NCBI GenBank assembly: GCA_016297945.1
Contig: JAEDFR010000003.1
Coordinates: 3,073 to 67,072, forward strand
Source: Lachnospiraceae bacterium
Lineage (GTDB): Bacteria > Bacillota > Clostridia > Lachnospirales > Lachnospiraceae
DNA: 64,000 nucleotides
Direction of reading: 5' to 3'
Positions within the stretch are counted from its first letter, which is position 1. Each line of letters begins with the position of its first letter. Shown here piece by piece: positions 43,370 through 51,503 of this stretch. The notes under the pieces were generated by a model, which did not search any database, had not been told where the DNA came from, and saw only the letters and a program-made list of their open reading frames with translations. Position numbers and translations under genes: made by a program.

Positions 43370-43596
43370 ATTATGTAAAACGCTTGTGAGCCGTCAGAAT
43401 TATGTTCTGGCGGCTTATTGGCAAATTTTGAAACACATGTTGCAATATTATGTAAACTATGCGTTGCAATATCGAAAAATGAGATTATGTAAACCAAATG
43501 TTTTGGGTATTGCTGAATTATGTAAACTGTTGATTGGCGATGCAAGGTATATATACAGATAAACATAGAAAAAGCAATCCATGATGCTTACATAAT
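43370..43596 (+). repeat. Dispersed ATTATGTAAAC repeats and a hairpin between dapA and dapB
   Basis: ATTATGTAAAC occurs at 43447-43457, 43484-43494 and 43517-43527, with a variant at 43370-43381 and an inverted TTACATAAT at 43588-43596. GTTGCAATAT also appears twice. A 10-bp hairpin (43390-43399 with 43405-43414) lacks a T run and so is not a clear terminator. No gene is credible in this 307-base gap. Confidence 0.65.
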
Positions 43597-43671
43597 GAAA
43601 GTCAGATTGAAATGAAGATCGATAGTGATGGAAGATTGTATAAAATAAAGAGACAGGAGATTAACAAAATG

Positions 43672-44427
43672 ACAAGAATAATTATGCATGGCTGTAACGG
43701 TGCCATGGGACAAATGATTGCCGGATTAGTTGCTGCAGATGAAGATGCAGAAATTGTTGCAGGTGTTGATATCAATACTGAGCAAAAAAATGATTTTCCG
43801 GTTTTTGCATCAATTGATGAATGCACGGTAGAAGCAGATGCAGTAATTGATTTTTCACATATCAGCTGTGTAGAAAACTTATTAAACTGGTGTGAAGAAA
43901 AACAGATGCCAGTGGTATTATGTACCACCGGTATGACAGATGAAATGTTGAAAAAAGTCGAGGAAGTATCTAAAAAGACAGCAGTTTTAAAATCTGCAAA
44001 CATGTCACTTGGAATTAATATGCTCTTAAAAATATTAAAAGAGGCAACTTCCGTTTTAGCTCCGGCGGGTTTTGATATTGAAATTGTGGAAAAACATCAC
44101 CGCAGAAAACTGGATGCTCCGAGTGGAACTGCGTTAGCTTTGGCTGATTCTATCAATGAAGAATTAAACAATGAATATGAGTATGTTTTTGACAGAAGTC
44201 AAAGAAGAGAGCCAAGACCCAAAAAAGAAATCGGAATATCTGCAGTCAGAGGTGGTACTATTGTCGGGGATCATGATATCATTTTTGCAGGAGAAGATGA
44301 AGTGATTACATTTTCTCACACTGCTTATTCCAGAGCTGTATTTGGAAAAGGAGCCATCCAGGCTGCGAAGTTCTTAAAAGGAAAACAGTCCGGCTTATAC
44401 AACATGAGCCATGTCATTGATCAGTAG
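43672..44427 (+). CDS. dapB: 4-hydroxy-tetrahydrodipicolinate reductase
   Basis: A 251-residue NAD(P)H-dependent reductase, the second enzyme of the dap pathway. Nucleotide-binding start IIMHGCNGAMGQMIAG, DFSHISCVENLL, and the catalytic signature EIVEKHHRRKLDAPSGTA with His-His and Lys are all present; the oligomerising end FSHTAYSRAVFGKGA is normal. AGGAG lies 9 bases before ATG 43672. Probably co-transcribed with dapA under lysine control. Confidence 0.97.
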   Translation, partial: TRIIMHGCNGAMGQMIAGLVAADEDAEIVAGVDINTEQKNDFPVFASIDECTVEADAVIDFSHISCVENLLNWCEEKQMPVVLCTTGMTDEMLKKVEEVSKKTAVLKSANMSLGINMLLKILKEATSVLAPAGFDIEIVEKHHRRKLDAPSGTALALADSINEELNNEYEYVFDRSQRREPRPKKEIGISAVRGGTIVGDHDIIFAGEDEVITFSHTAYSRAVFGKGAIQAAKFLKGKQSGLYNMSHVIDQ

Positions 44428-44620
44428 AATTCTTTTGCCGGCGGACGTTGAATGGTACAATTATTCATTACTGATTTAAATTCCGAAGGAGAAGACCTTG
44501 GTAGATGAAGGTTATAGCTTATCTAATACCTTTTTACGGCTTTTAGGTAAGCACTACGACACTACACATGTGGTCGTTGGTCATTGGTCATTTGAAAATT
44601 TTGAAAGGCGATTCACTAAG
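44428..44620. other. Leader region upstream of the fbp hairpin
   Basis: About 190 bases after dapB without a credible gene. It holds partly self-complementary stretches (for example ACGACACTACACATGTGGTC at 44548-44567 and ACCTTTTTACGGCTTTTAGG at 44527-44546), so a structured fbp leader may begin here. No known riboswitch class was recognised. Confidence 0.35.
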
Positions 44621-44676
44621 TTGTGGCAGTTTTATCTGTTTGCAGAATATTCTGCAAGCAGATAGAACTGTCACAA
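44621..44676 (+). promoter_or_regulatory. Very long leader hairpin before fbp
   Basis: TTGTGGCAGTTTTATCTG plus TTTGCAGAA (44621-44647) pairs with 44650-44676 over about 26 bp. The only non-Watson-Crick positions are three G-T pairs, leaving a loop of about four bases. It has no T run, so it is not a terminator. It ends 52 bases before the fbp start. The G-T-only deviations suggest an RNA-level role. Confidence 0.65.
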
Positions 44677-44728
44677 CGACAGGAACCGACAGGAAAATGA
44701 AGGAAACGAATAAACAAAGGGGAAAACG

Positions 44729-46687
44729 ATGGACGAATTAGAATTGAAGTATATCAAGAGCCTTGCAAAGCAGTATCCGACAATTGCTGCGGCAAGTACC
44801 GAGATTGTAAATTTATCTTCCATAATGAATTTACCGAAAGGAACAGAGCATTTCTTAACAGATATTCATGGTGAATATGAACAGTTTAATCATGTGTTAA
44901 AAAATGGATCAGGATCCGTACGCCGTAAAATTGATGAGGAATTCGGAAATACGTTGAGTAATAAGGATAAAAAAAGTCTGGCTACTCTGATTTATTACCC
45001 CAATGAAAAACTGGATATTGTGATGAAAGAAGAGGAAAATCTGGAAGACTGGTATAAGATTACATTGTACCGTTTGGTACAGATAACCAAAAGAGTGTCA
45101 TCCAAATATACCAGATCCAAAGTCAGAAAAGCGCTTCCCAAAGATTTTGCCTATGTCATAGAGGAATTGATTACCGAAAAAGCAGAAGTCCAGGATAAAG
45201 AGGCATATTATAATGAAATTGTTCATACGATCATTCGGATTGGACGTGCTCCGGAATTTATTGTGGCATTGTGTGAACTGGTCCAGAGACTGGTTATTGA
45301 CCATTTGCATATTGTTGGTGATATCTATGACAGAGGTCCTGGACCGCACATCATTATGCGGACACTGCGCTATTATCATTCGGTTGATGTGCAGTGGGGA
45401 AATCACGATGTAGTATGGATGGGAGCTGCCAGCGGTCAGCTTGCATGTATAGCTACGGTTATCCGAATGGCAGCCAGATACGGCAATTTGGACTCGTTGG
45501 AAGAAGGGTACGGTATCAATCTGATTCCTCTTGCAACGTTTGCTATGGAAAAATATAAGGATGTCAACTGTGATGTCTTTAATATTAAGTACAATACCAA
45601 TTATAATACCAAGGATCTGACTTTGGATATGAAGATGCATAAAGCGATTTCCATTATTCAATTTAAACTGGAAGGTCAGATTATTAAACGCCGTCCCGAG
45701 TTCGAGATGGAAGACAGACTTTTACTGGATAAAATTGATTATGAAAAGAAAACGGTGCGAATTGACGGAGTGAATTATCCTATGAAGGATACGGATTTTC
45801 CTACGGTTGATCCCAATGATCCGTATCGACTTTCACCGGAAGAAGAAGAGGTCATGGAACGTCTGAGTCAGGCATTCAGGCGATGTGATAAACTGCAAAA
45901 AGATATCCGCTTTTTATTTTCCAAAGGAAGCATGTATAAAATTTATAATTCCAACCTGCTTTTCCATGGATGTGTTCCCATGGATGAAGATGGAAACTTT
46001 TTAAAAGTGAATTTATTTGGAAAAGAATATGCAGGAAAAGCCTTATATGATGCGTTGGATAACTATGCAAGAAAAGGCTTTTACGGAACAAGAGATTCCG
46101 ATGAAAAACGAAAAGGACAGGATATTATCTGGTATATCTGGGCAGGACCAAAATCACCGGTTTTTGGAAAAGAAAAAATGGCTACCTTTGAACGTTATTT
46201 TCTCGATGATAAGGAGACACATAAGGAAAAGAAAAATGCATATTACAGGCTTTACGACCGGGAAGATATTTTAAATAAAATATTGGTGGAATTCGGATTA
46301 TCAACAGAAAAATCCCATATTATTAATGGTCATGTTCCGGTTGAGCAGAAAAACGGTGAATCTCCGGTAAAATGTGGTGGAAAGTTATTGGTCATTGACG
46401 GTGGTTTCAGCAAAGCATATCAGTCTAAGACCGGAATTGCCGGCTATACACTGGTTGCAAATTCTCATGGTATGCGTCTGGTATCCCATGAACCTTTTGA
46501 ATCTGCCGAAGCGGCAATTAAAAACGAGTCGGATATTTTTTCTGATTCGATTATTGTGGAGACAACGCCTGTCAGACAGCGAGTAGCGGATACCGATATC
46601 GGCAATGAATTAAGAGTGCAGATTCATCAGCTTGAAGAATTGCTGGAAGCTTATCGCGAAGGTATTATTGTAGAGAAAGATATGTAA
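44729..46687 (+). CDS. fbp: Fructose-1,6-bisphosphatase, class III
   Basis: A 652-residue gluconeogenic phosphatase of the Firmicute class III type, much longer than and unrelated to class I. The metallophosphatase motifs are visible: LTDIHGEYEQF, HIVGDIYDRGPGPH, WGNHDVVWMGAA, INGHVPVE and the KCGGKLLVIDGGFSKAYQ region. GGGGAAAACG precedes the ATG. The gene has its own long leader with a 26-bp hairpin. A weak terminator follows. Confidence 0.96.
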   Translation: MDELELKYIKSLAKQYPTIAAASTEIVNLSSIMNLPKGTEHFLTDIHGEYEQFNHVLKNGSGSVRRKIDEEFGNTLSNKDKKSLATLIYYPNEKLDIVMKEEENLEDWYKITLYRLVQITKRVSSKYTRSKVRKALPKDFAYVIEELITEKAEVQDKEAYYNEIVHTIIRIGRAPEFIVALCELVQRLVIDHLHIVGDIYDRGPGPHIIMRTLRYYHSVDVQWGNHDVVWMGAASGQLACIATVIRMAARYGNLDSLEEGYGINLIPLATFAMEKYKDVNCDVFNIKYNTNYNTKDLTLDMKMHKAISIIQFKLEGQIIKRRPEFEMEDRLLLDKIDYEKKTVRIDGVNYPMKDTDFPTVDPNDPYRLSPEEEEVMERLSQAFRRCDKLQKDIRFLFSKGSMYKIYNSNLLFHGCVPMDEDGNFLKVNLFGKEYAGKALYDALDNYARKGFYGTRDSDEKRKGQDIIWYIWAGPKSPVFGKEKMATFERYFLDDKETHKEKKNAYYRLYDREDILNKILVEFGLSTEKSHIINGHVPVEQKNGESPVKCGGKLLVIDGGFSKAYQSKTGIAGYTLVANSHGMRLVSHEPFESAEAAIKNESDIFSDSIIVETTPVRQRVADTDIGNELRVQIHQLEELLEAYREGIIVEKDM

Positions 46688-46752
46688 TAGCCTGATGCAA
46701 AGGTTGTGAAAGAAAAAACATAAAAAAATATAAAACAAAAAGCATAGAACAA

Positions 46753-46790
46753 AGAAAATACCCAGATTCTATGGAATTTGAGTATTTTCT
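46753..46790. terminator. Terminator after fbp
   Basis: A 17-base stem with one mismatch and one G-T (46753-46769 with 46774-46790), loop TATG, A-rich left and T-rich right arms. Confidence 0.65.
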
Positions 46791-46832
46791 TATATTACTG
46801 GAAATACATTTTGATTATTTTGGTGAATTAAA

Positions 46833-46861
46833 TCGACAAAATTAAGAAATCATGTTATAAT
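46833..46861 (+). promoter_or_regulatory. Strong plus-strand promoter antisense to the small lipoprotein gene
   Basis: TCGACA (46833-46838), 17 bases, TATAAT (46856-46861) with an extended TG two bases ahead. Transcription would run rightward through the opposite strand of the lipoprotein gene toward hisA. Confidence 0.6.
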
Positions 46862-46937
46862 AAAACCATATTTTGTTAAATAATTATCGATTGATATTTT
46901 GTTTCCGGTTAGTCAAACCGCAATTTTGTACAAAAGA

Positions 46938-47345
46938 TTAAGGATTGGTATTATTTGTTGTATTAGTTTGGTTTGTGCCGTTTGTATTATCTACATTATC
47001 TGTCATATTGTCAGTTATATTATCGGATGCAGAATTAACACCATTGGTAACATCATCTGTTACGTCTTTTACCGCATCCCCGGTATCGTTGATAATATCT
47101 CCGGCAGCATTTCCAACATCATCAACTGCATTAGTTACACCGTCTACAACGTCATTTACGCCATTGTTTGTGTCATTTGTAACATTGTCATTATTGTCAG
47201 GTTGTGTTTCATCTGCGTTGTTTTCCTGTCCATTCGCAAAATCCGTGTTTCCGTTTTTATTGGATGACTGGTTATTACCGCAACCGGTAAAACATAAAAT
47301 CATTGTCGATAACAATACAACAAATAGTAATTTTGATTTTTTCAT
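46938..47345 (-). CDS. Small Asn/Asp/Thr-rich lipoprotein
   Basis: A 135-residue secreted protein. The signal peptide MKKSKLLFVVLLSTMILCFT ends in a lipobox (CFTGCG, Cys about residue 22). The rest is low complexity, dominated by Asn, Asp, Thr, Gly and Val, with an amphipathic repeat (VNDVVDGVTNAVDDVGNAAG and similar), and no cysteine after the lipid anchor. AAAGGAG lies 9 bases before the ATG. No family is recognised; a surface spacer or adhesion role is possible. Confidence 0.8.
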   Translation of the reverse strand: MKKSKLLFVVLLSTMILCFTGCGNNQSSNKNGNTDFANGQENNADETQPDNNDNVTNDTNNGVNDVVDGVTNAVDDVGNAAGDIINDTGDAVKDVTDDVTNGVNSASDNITDNMTDNVDNTNGTNQTNTTNNTNP

Positions 47346-47444
47346 AATAGTAAACTCCTTTCAAAGTGTTAATTATGAGATTACTATTTGCATTTTTATT
47401 TTTTTTATTCAAAAAAGACGATTTTTTTTAAAGGAGGAATTCAC

Positions 47445-48215
47445 ATGCAGTTCAGACCGTGTATTGATATTCACAACGGAAGAGTAAAACAGATTGTCGG
47501 AAGCAGTATTGGAGGATCCTTACAGGAAAACTTTGTTTCTGAAAAAAATGCTACATATTATGCATTACTTTATAAGAAGAATCAGATTAAAGGCGGACAT
47601 ATGATTTTGTTAAATGCTCCCGATGATCCGTATTATGCGGTAACAAAGATGGAAGCGATGGATGCTTTGGCATTATATCCGGGTGGACTACAGGTCGGCG
47701 GTGGCATCAGTGCGGATAATGCAGCTGAATTTATTCAGGCAGGAGCTTCTCATGTTATTGTTACATCTTATGTTTTTCAGGATGGAAAAATAAATTATGA
47801 TAATTTGGAACGGTTGGTCGATGCAGTCGGCAGAAATCATATTGTTCTGGACTTAAGCGCCAAAAAATATCCGGAAGGCTATGTGATTATGACAGATCGT
47901 TGGCAGGTAAAAAGCAATATTGTAATCAATGTTGCTCTTTTAGAGGAATTATCGCTTTATTGTGATGAATTTTTAATTCATTCTGTAGATGTTGAAGGCA
48001 AAACCAGAGGAATTGAACAAAATTTAGTTAAAACACTTTCTGATTACAGAGGACTTCCGGTTACTTATGCCGGTGGAATAAGTACTTACGAAGATATGAA
48101 GGTTTTGCGTAAAATCGGAAATAATCGAATTAATATGACAGTCGGCAGCGCGCTGGATTTATTTGGTGGCAAACTGGAGTTCAAAAAAATTGTTGCAGAA
48201 TATCATGACAGATAA
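47445..48215 (+). CDS. hisA: HisA-type ProFAR isomerase, eukaryote-like class
   Basis: A 256-residue TIM-barrel isomerase for the fourth step of histidine synthesis. It starts MQFRPCIDIHNGRVKQIVGS and carries GGLQVGGGIS, a catalytic-type Asp in CIDIH, LIHSVDVEGKTRGIE and VTYAGGIS. This version, with Cys-Ile-Asp-Ile and an insertion ENFVSEKNATYYA, resembles the plant/fungal HIS6-like class rather than standard bacterial HisA. No other his gene is adjacent. AAAGGAGG lies 8 bases before ATG 47445, and the longer frame from 47388 is rejected. Confidence 0.88.
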   Translation: MQFRPCIDIHNGRVKQIVGSSIGGSLQENFVSEKNATYYALLYKKNQIKGGHMILLNAPDDPYYAVTKMEAMDALALYPGGLQVGGGISADNAAEFIQAGASHVIVTSYVFQDGKINYDNLERLVDAVGRNHIVLDLSAKKYPEGYVIMTDRWQVKSNIVINVALLEELSLYCDEFLIHSVDVEGKTRGIEQNLVKTLSDYRGLPVTYAGGISTYEDMKVLRKIGNNRINMTVGSALDLFGGKLEFKKIVAEYHDR

Positions 48216-48353
48216 GAGATTGAATGCGATTAATTTATTTTGTATATAGCCATTTTTTTGATATGGCTGATAAAGACGATTGATTGTGACGATTAATTGT
48301 AATAATTGATTATAATAATTATGAAATATTTTAAAATAAGATTATTGACATTA

Positions 48354-48381
48354 AAAAACCACTCCGAATGGAGTGGTTTTT
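48354..48381. terminator. Terminator of hisA
   Basis: A 12-bp perfect stem (48354-48365 with 48370-48381), loop GAAT, A and T runs at both sides, so it also serves the converging csp gene. Confidence 0.9.
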
Positions 48382-48484
48382 CATTAATCCGTTAAAACAA
48401 TATTGCAAATTCAAATCAAATCTTTTGATAATTTATATTTAAAAAGGCACATTGAAAAACTGATTAGTTGTTATAATTGAGAAA

Positions 48485-48682
48485 TTATAACTTGGTTACG
48501 TTTACGGCCTGAGGTCCTTTTTCACCTTCAACTACATCGAACTCTACAGAAGCGCCTTCTTCTAAGGTCTTGTAACCTTCCATATTAAGTCCTGAATAGT
48601 GAACAAATACATCATTACCTGCTTCGTCAGAGATAAATCCGTAACCTTTGGGGTTATTAAACCATTTAACTGTACCTTTCAT
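48485..48682 (-). CDS. Cold-shock protein (CspA family)
   Basis: A 65-residue single-stranded nucleic acid-binding OB fold. RNP1 is KGYGFI (12-17) and RNP2 VFVHY (25-29); the start [19 protein letters not shown] is diagnostic. GGAGG lies 7 bases before ATG 48682. About 160 bases separate it from the upstream yerC-like gene, enough for the usual long csp leader, though no specific element was recognised. Confidence 0.96.
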   Translation of the reverse strand: MKGTVKWFNNPKGYGFISDEAGNDVFVHYSGLNMEGYKTLEEGASVEFDVVEGEKGPQAVNVTKL

Positions 48683-48857
48683 GTTGATACCTCCGATAAA
48701 TATAGTGTTGCATTTACAACAATGAAAGAATAGCATAGGAAACGTAAAAAGTAAAGAAAATATTTGCGTATTTACGTTTGTTCTGCATTTGTCACATATT
48801 TCATTTTGAGAAAAGTTAGCAATAAGTAATCTATTATCGGTCGATACAGGAACCAAA

Positions 48858-49160
48858 TTATGCTTCGTCCTGGTTGTTTGGAATGCGATTAAACACCAGT
48901 TCATATCCGTCGCTTCCGTAATTTAGAGAACGATTGACACGACTGATAGTAGCGGTAGATGCTCCTGTTTTTTCTGCAATTTCCAAATAAGTCTTTTTTT
49001 CGCGTAACATACGGGCAACTTCATAACGCTGAGAAAGCGATAAAAGTTCGTTAACCGTACATAAATCCTCAAAAAAAGCATAACATTCATCTTTATTCTC
49101 TAATGCTAAAATAGCCTGAAATAGAGAATCAACGGCATCCGTTTTAATTTTTTTATTCAT
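48858..49160 (-). CDS. TrpR-like regulator YerC/YecD
   Basis: A 100-residue helical DNA-binding protein with the TrpR-type helix-turn-helix ([37 protein letters not shown]). Small YerC/YecD proteins occur in most Clostridia and Bacilli; their targets are poorly known. GAGGA precedes ATG 49160 by 8 bases. The longer frame up to 49376 runs into a repeat patch and is rejected. Confidence 0.9.
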   Translation of the reverse strand: MNKKIKTDAVDSLFQAILALENKDECYAFFEDLCTVNELLSLSQRYEVARMLREKKTYLEIAEKTGASTATISRVNRSLNYGSDGYELVFNRIPNNQDEA

Positions 49161-49302
49161 ACATTTGTCCTCATTTACTTTAACACTGTAAAATTTTAAT
49201 GTTTTAATACGTGATATTTTATCACACCAGAAGAAAAAGGTAAAGAGACACCGTATAAAAGATTTACAAATAGTTTTCGTTACTATATAATGTGATATAT
49301 AC

Positions 49303-49572
49303 AGGGACATCATACAGAACTCGCCCTGCTGGCAGGGGAAGAGTTCTGTATGAATGACCCGCCCACGCATGAGCATGAAGAAATTTTATAAAAATTGCGA
49401 AATGCGAATGCGGGGGAAATTGCGAGAGTTGCAAAGCAACGGAGCAATTTATATATCAGAAAAGAACGGGGACAGAACTCGCCCGCGCATGAGCAACGAA
49501 GCAATTTATATATCAGAAAAGAACGGGGACAGAACTTGCCCTGCTGGCAGGGGAAGAGTTTTGTATGAATGT
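49303..49572 (+). repeat. Composite repeat patch: 57-bp tandem unit flanked by a duplicated hairpin
   Basis: A unit beginning GCAATTTATATATCAGAAAA is tandemly repeated with period 57 at 49444 and 49501. A hairpin-forming segment with GCCCTGCTGGCAGGGG flanked by AGAACT/AGAGTT and ending TGTATGAATG appears at 49317-49356 and again at 49532-49570. GGGACAGAACTCGCCC-like strings recur between them. The patch can be read as protein (EKNGDRTRPRMSNEAIYIS) but starts without a ribosome site. It looks like an interspersed repeat or small non-autonomous element. Confidence 0.75.
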
Positions 49573-49596
49573 AAAGGAATAATCGGAGGAATGATT

Positions 49597-50190
49597 ATGA
49601 CCATTGATAAAGATGATTTATTAAAGAGTATACTAGATAGCCTAAGCCGCATCGAACATATTCAGAGTGATGATATTCCGAATATTGATTTGTATATGGA
49701 TCAGGTAACAACGTTTATGGACCAGCATCTTAGAGCGACTACCAGATATCCGGATGAGGATAAGATTCTGACCAAAACAATGATAAACAATTATGCCAAA
49801 AATGATTTGTTGCCGCCGCCTGTCAAAAAAAAGTATTCCAAAGAGCATGTATTGGTTTTAATCTTTATATACTATTTTAAGGGTGTATTATCTATCAGTG
49901 ATATCAAAGCGTTGCTCAAACCGATAACGGAAAAGTATTTTTTCAAGGATTCGGATTTGACATTGGAAGATATCTATAATGAAGTTTTTTCTTTAGAAAG
50001 TGATCGGATTGACAGTATGAAAGAGGATATTGTCAAGATGTATCAGGAAAGTGAAAAAACATTTAGTGACGCCGATGATGCAGATAAAGATTTTTTGCAG
50101 AAATTTTCTTTTATTTGTATGTTAAGCTATGATGTTTATGTGAAAAAACTGATGATTGAAAAAATCATTGATGAAATGCAGAGTGTATAA
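49597..50190 (+). CDS. DUF1836 putative transcriptional regulator
   Basis: A 197-residue protein with the DUF1836 region (about 45-150): LTKTMINNYAKNDLLPPPVK resembles a MerR-like helix-turn-helix that reads a DNA site, followed by YSKEHVLVLIFIYYFKGVLS. GGAGG ends 7 bases before ATG 49597; the ATG at 49591 is too close to it. The frame is open through the repeat patch upstream, but that extension is not thought to be translated. Targets unknown. Confidence 0.82.
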   Translation: MTIDKDDLLKSILDSLSRIEHIQSDDIPNIDLYMDQVTTFMDQHLRATTRYPDEDKILTKTMINNYAKNDLLPPPVKKKYSKEHVLVLIFIYYFKGVLSISDIKALLKPITEKYFFKDSDLTLEDIYNEVFSLESDRIDSMKEDIVKMYQESEKTFSDADDADKDFLQKFSFICMLSYDVYVKKLMIEKIIDEMQSV

Positions 50191-50253
50191 AAATCATTGA
50201 TGAAATGAAGAGTGAGAAATAAAAGATATAAGATATAAGGATGATAATAAAAC

Positions 50254-50332
50254 CGCTTAAACTGTTCCGTTTTCTAAAATCCGGTCATATAACCGGCAAT
50301 TAAAGCATGGTACACAGTTTAAGCGATTTTTA
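50254..50332 (+). terminator. Branched terminator-like structure after the DUF1836 gene
   Basis: CGCTTAAACTGT (50254-50265) pairs perfectly with ACAGTTTAAGCG (50314-50325), enclosing a second hairpin CCGGT/ACCGG (50281-50295), and is followed by ATTTTTATTT. The nested form is unusual for a terminator. Confidence 0.65.
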
Positions 50333-50404
50333 TTTGGAAAAGCTTTTTTCTGTACAAGTTTATATAAAAATCACAATTTCCAAAAGGACTGTAGTATAGT
50401 TCAC

Positions 50405-51400
50405 TTATTCAGCCGCTTTTTTTGCATATTCGGTTGTAACCAGATCTTCATAAGGAACAGGCTGATCCAGTTCTTTGGCATCCATTAAAATATCCTGTAA
50501 GAGGATAAAACTGTCTTCTTCAAAAATCAGATTTTCTTTCCAGGTTTTTTGCGATTTATAGCGTTCTACGATAGAGGTAATCGTGGAAATTTGGGTTTCT
50601 TCAAACTGTGGTGCTATGACTTTTGCAATTTCCTCGGAAGAATGCGAATTGACATAGTCCATTCCTTTTTGTAGGGCGTTGGTAAATCCCTGAATAATCT
50701 TGGGATTTTTATTCATATAACTGCTTTTTGCACTAAAGGCAGTATAAGGCACATAGCCGGAATCAACACCTAAGGAAGCCACAATGTAGCCGTCTCCTTT
50801 TTCTTCCAATGAGGTTGCAAACGGTTCAAATTCAACTGAAAAATCGCCCTGGCCACCGGAGAAAGCAGCAGCGGTGGAACCAAAATCTATACTCTGATCA
50901 ATGGTTAAATCCGTTTTTGGGTCGATATTATTCATTTTCAGAATATACTCAAACACCATTTCCGGCATACCACCCTGTCTGCCACCTAATACATTTTTGC
51001 CTTTCAAATCTTCCCATTTAAAGTTATCCATGGGTTCTCTGGCAACCAAAAAGTTTCCGGCGCGTTGTGTCAACTGGGCAAAGTTTACAACATAATCATC
51101 GGTATTGCCAAGATAGGTATAGATGGTTGCTTCACTTCCCATAAAACCGATGTCTGCCTCGCCGGACAGGACAGCGGTCATGGTTTTATCTGCGCCAAAG
51201 CCGGTCACCAGTTCCAAATCAATTCCTTCGTCGGCAAAATAACCTTCTTCGATTGCAACATACATCGGAGCGTAGAAAATGGAATGCGCCACCTCGTTTA
51301 AGGTTACCTTTGTAAGATCGCTCTCTTCCTTTCCGCATCCGGTTATGAGAATGGAAAAAAGCATACTCAAAATGAGTAAAAGTGAAATTTTCTTTTTCAT
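50405..51400 (-). CDS. ABC transporter substrate-binding lipoprotein (NMT1/SsuA-like), orphan
   Basis: A 331-residue lipoprotein with signal peptide and lipobox (LITGCG, Cys about residue 21). The body is a two-lobed binding protein of the nitrate/sulfonate/thiamine-precursor group (NEVAHSIFYAPMYVAIEEGY, GADKTMTAVLSGEADIGFMG, GGRQGGMPEMVFEYIL). The ligand may be a pyrimidine precursor, taurine or a sulfonate; the sequence does not decide. No permease or ATPase gene lies beside it, so the rest of the system must be elsewhere. GGGAGA precedes ATG 51400; six codons upstream are unlikely. Confidence 0.88.
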   Translation of the reverse strand: MKKKISLLLILSMLFSILITGCGKEESDLTKVTLNEVAHSIFYAPMYVAIEEGYFADEGIDLELVTGFGADKTMTAVLSGEADIGFMGSEATIYTYLGNTDDYVVNFAQLTQRAGNFLVAREPMDNFKWEDLKGKNVLGGRQGGMPEMVFEYILKMNNIDPKTDLTIDQSIDFGSTAAAFSGGQGDFSVEFEPFATSLEEKGDGYIVASLGVDSGYVPYTAFSAKSSYMNKNPKIIQGFTNALQKGMDYVNSHSSEEIAKVIAPQFEETQISTITSIVERYKSQKTWKENLIFEEDSFILLQDILMDAKELDQPVPYEDLVTTEYAKKAAE

Positions 51401-51503
51401 AATGTCTCCCTGAAACATAAACTTTTACTAATAGGATATTGGAAAGATTGTAAAAGGTTCCTGCATATGCTATTCTCTCATGTGGAAAAGGAGACAACAT
51501 GAT

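Noticed and set aside
46945..47487. Long plus-strand ORF antisense to the small lipoprotein
   Set aside because: Its content mirrors the Asn/Asp/Thr-rich lipoprotein (Val/Ser/Leu on the other strand); the minus strand has signal peptide, lipobox and ribosome site.
49444..49560. Possible CRISPR array
   Set aside because: Only two adjacent 57-bp copies without unique spacers, and no cas genes in the window.
49354..49596. N-terminal extension of the DUF1836 protein through the repeat patch
   Set aside because: No ribosome site at the upstream start, repeated sequence, and a good GGAGG immediately before ATG 49597.
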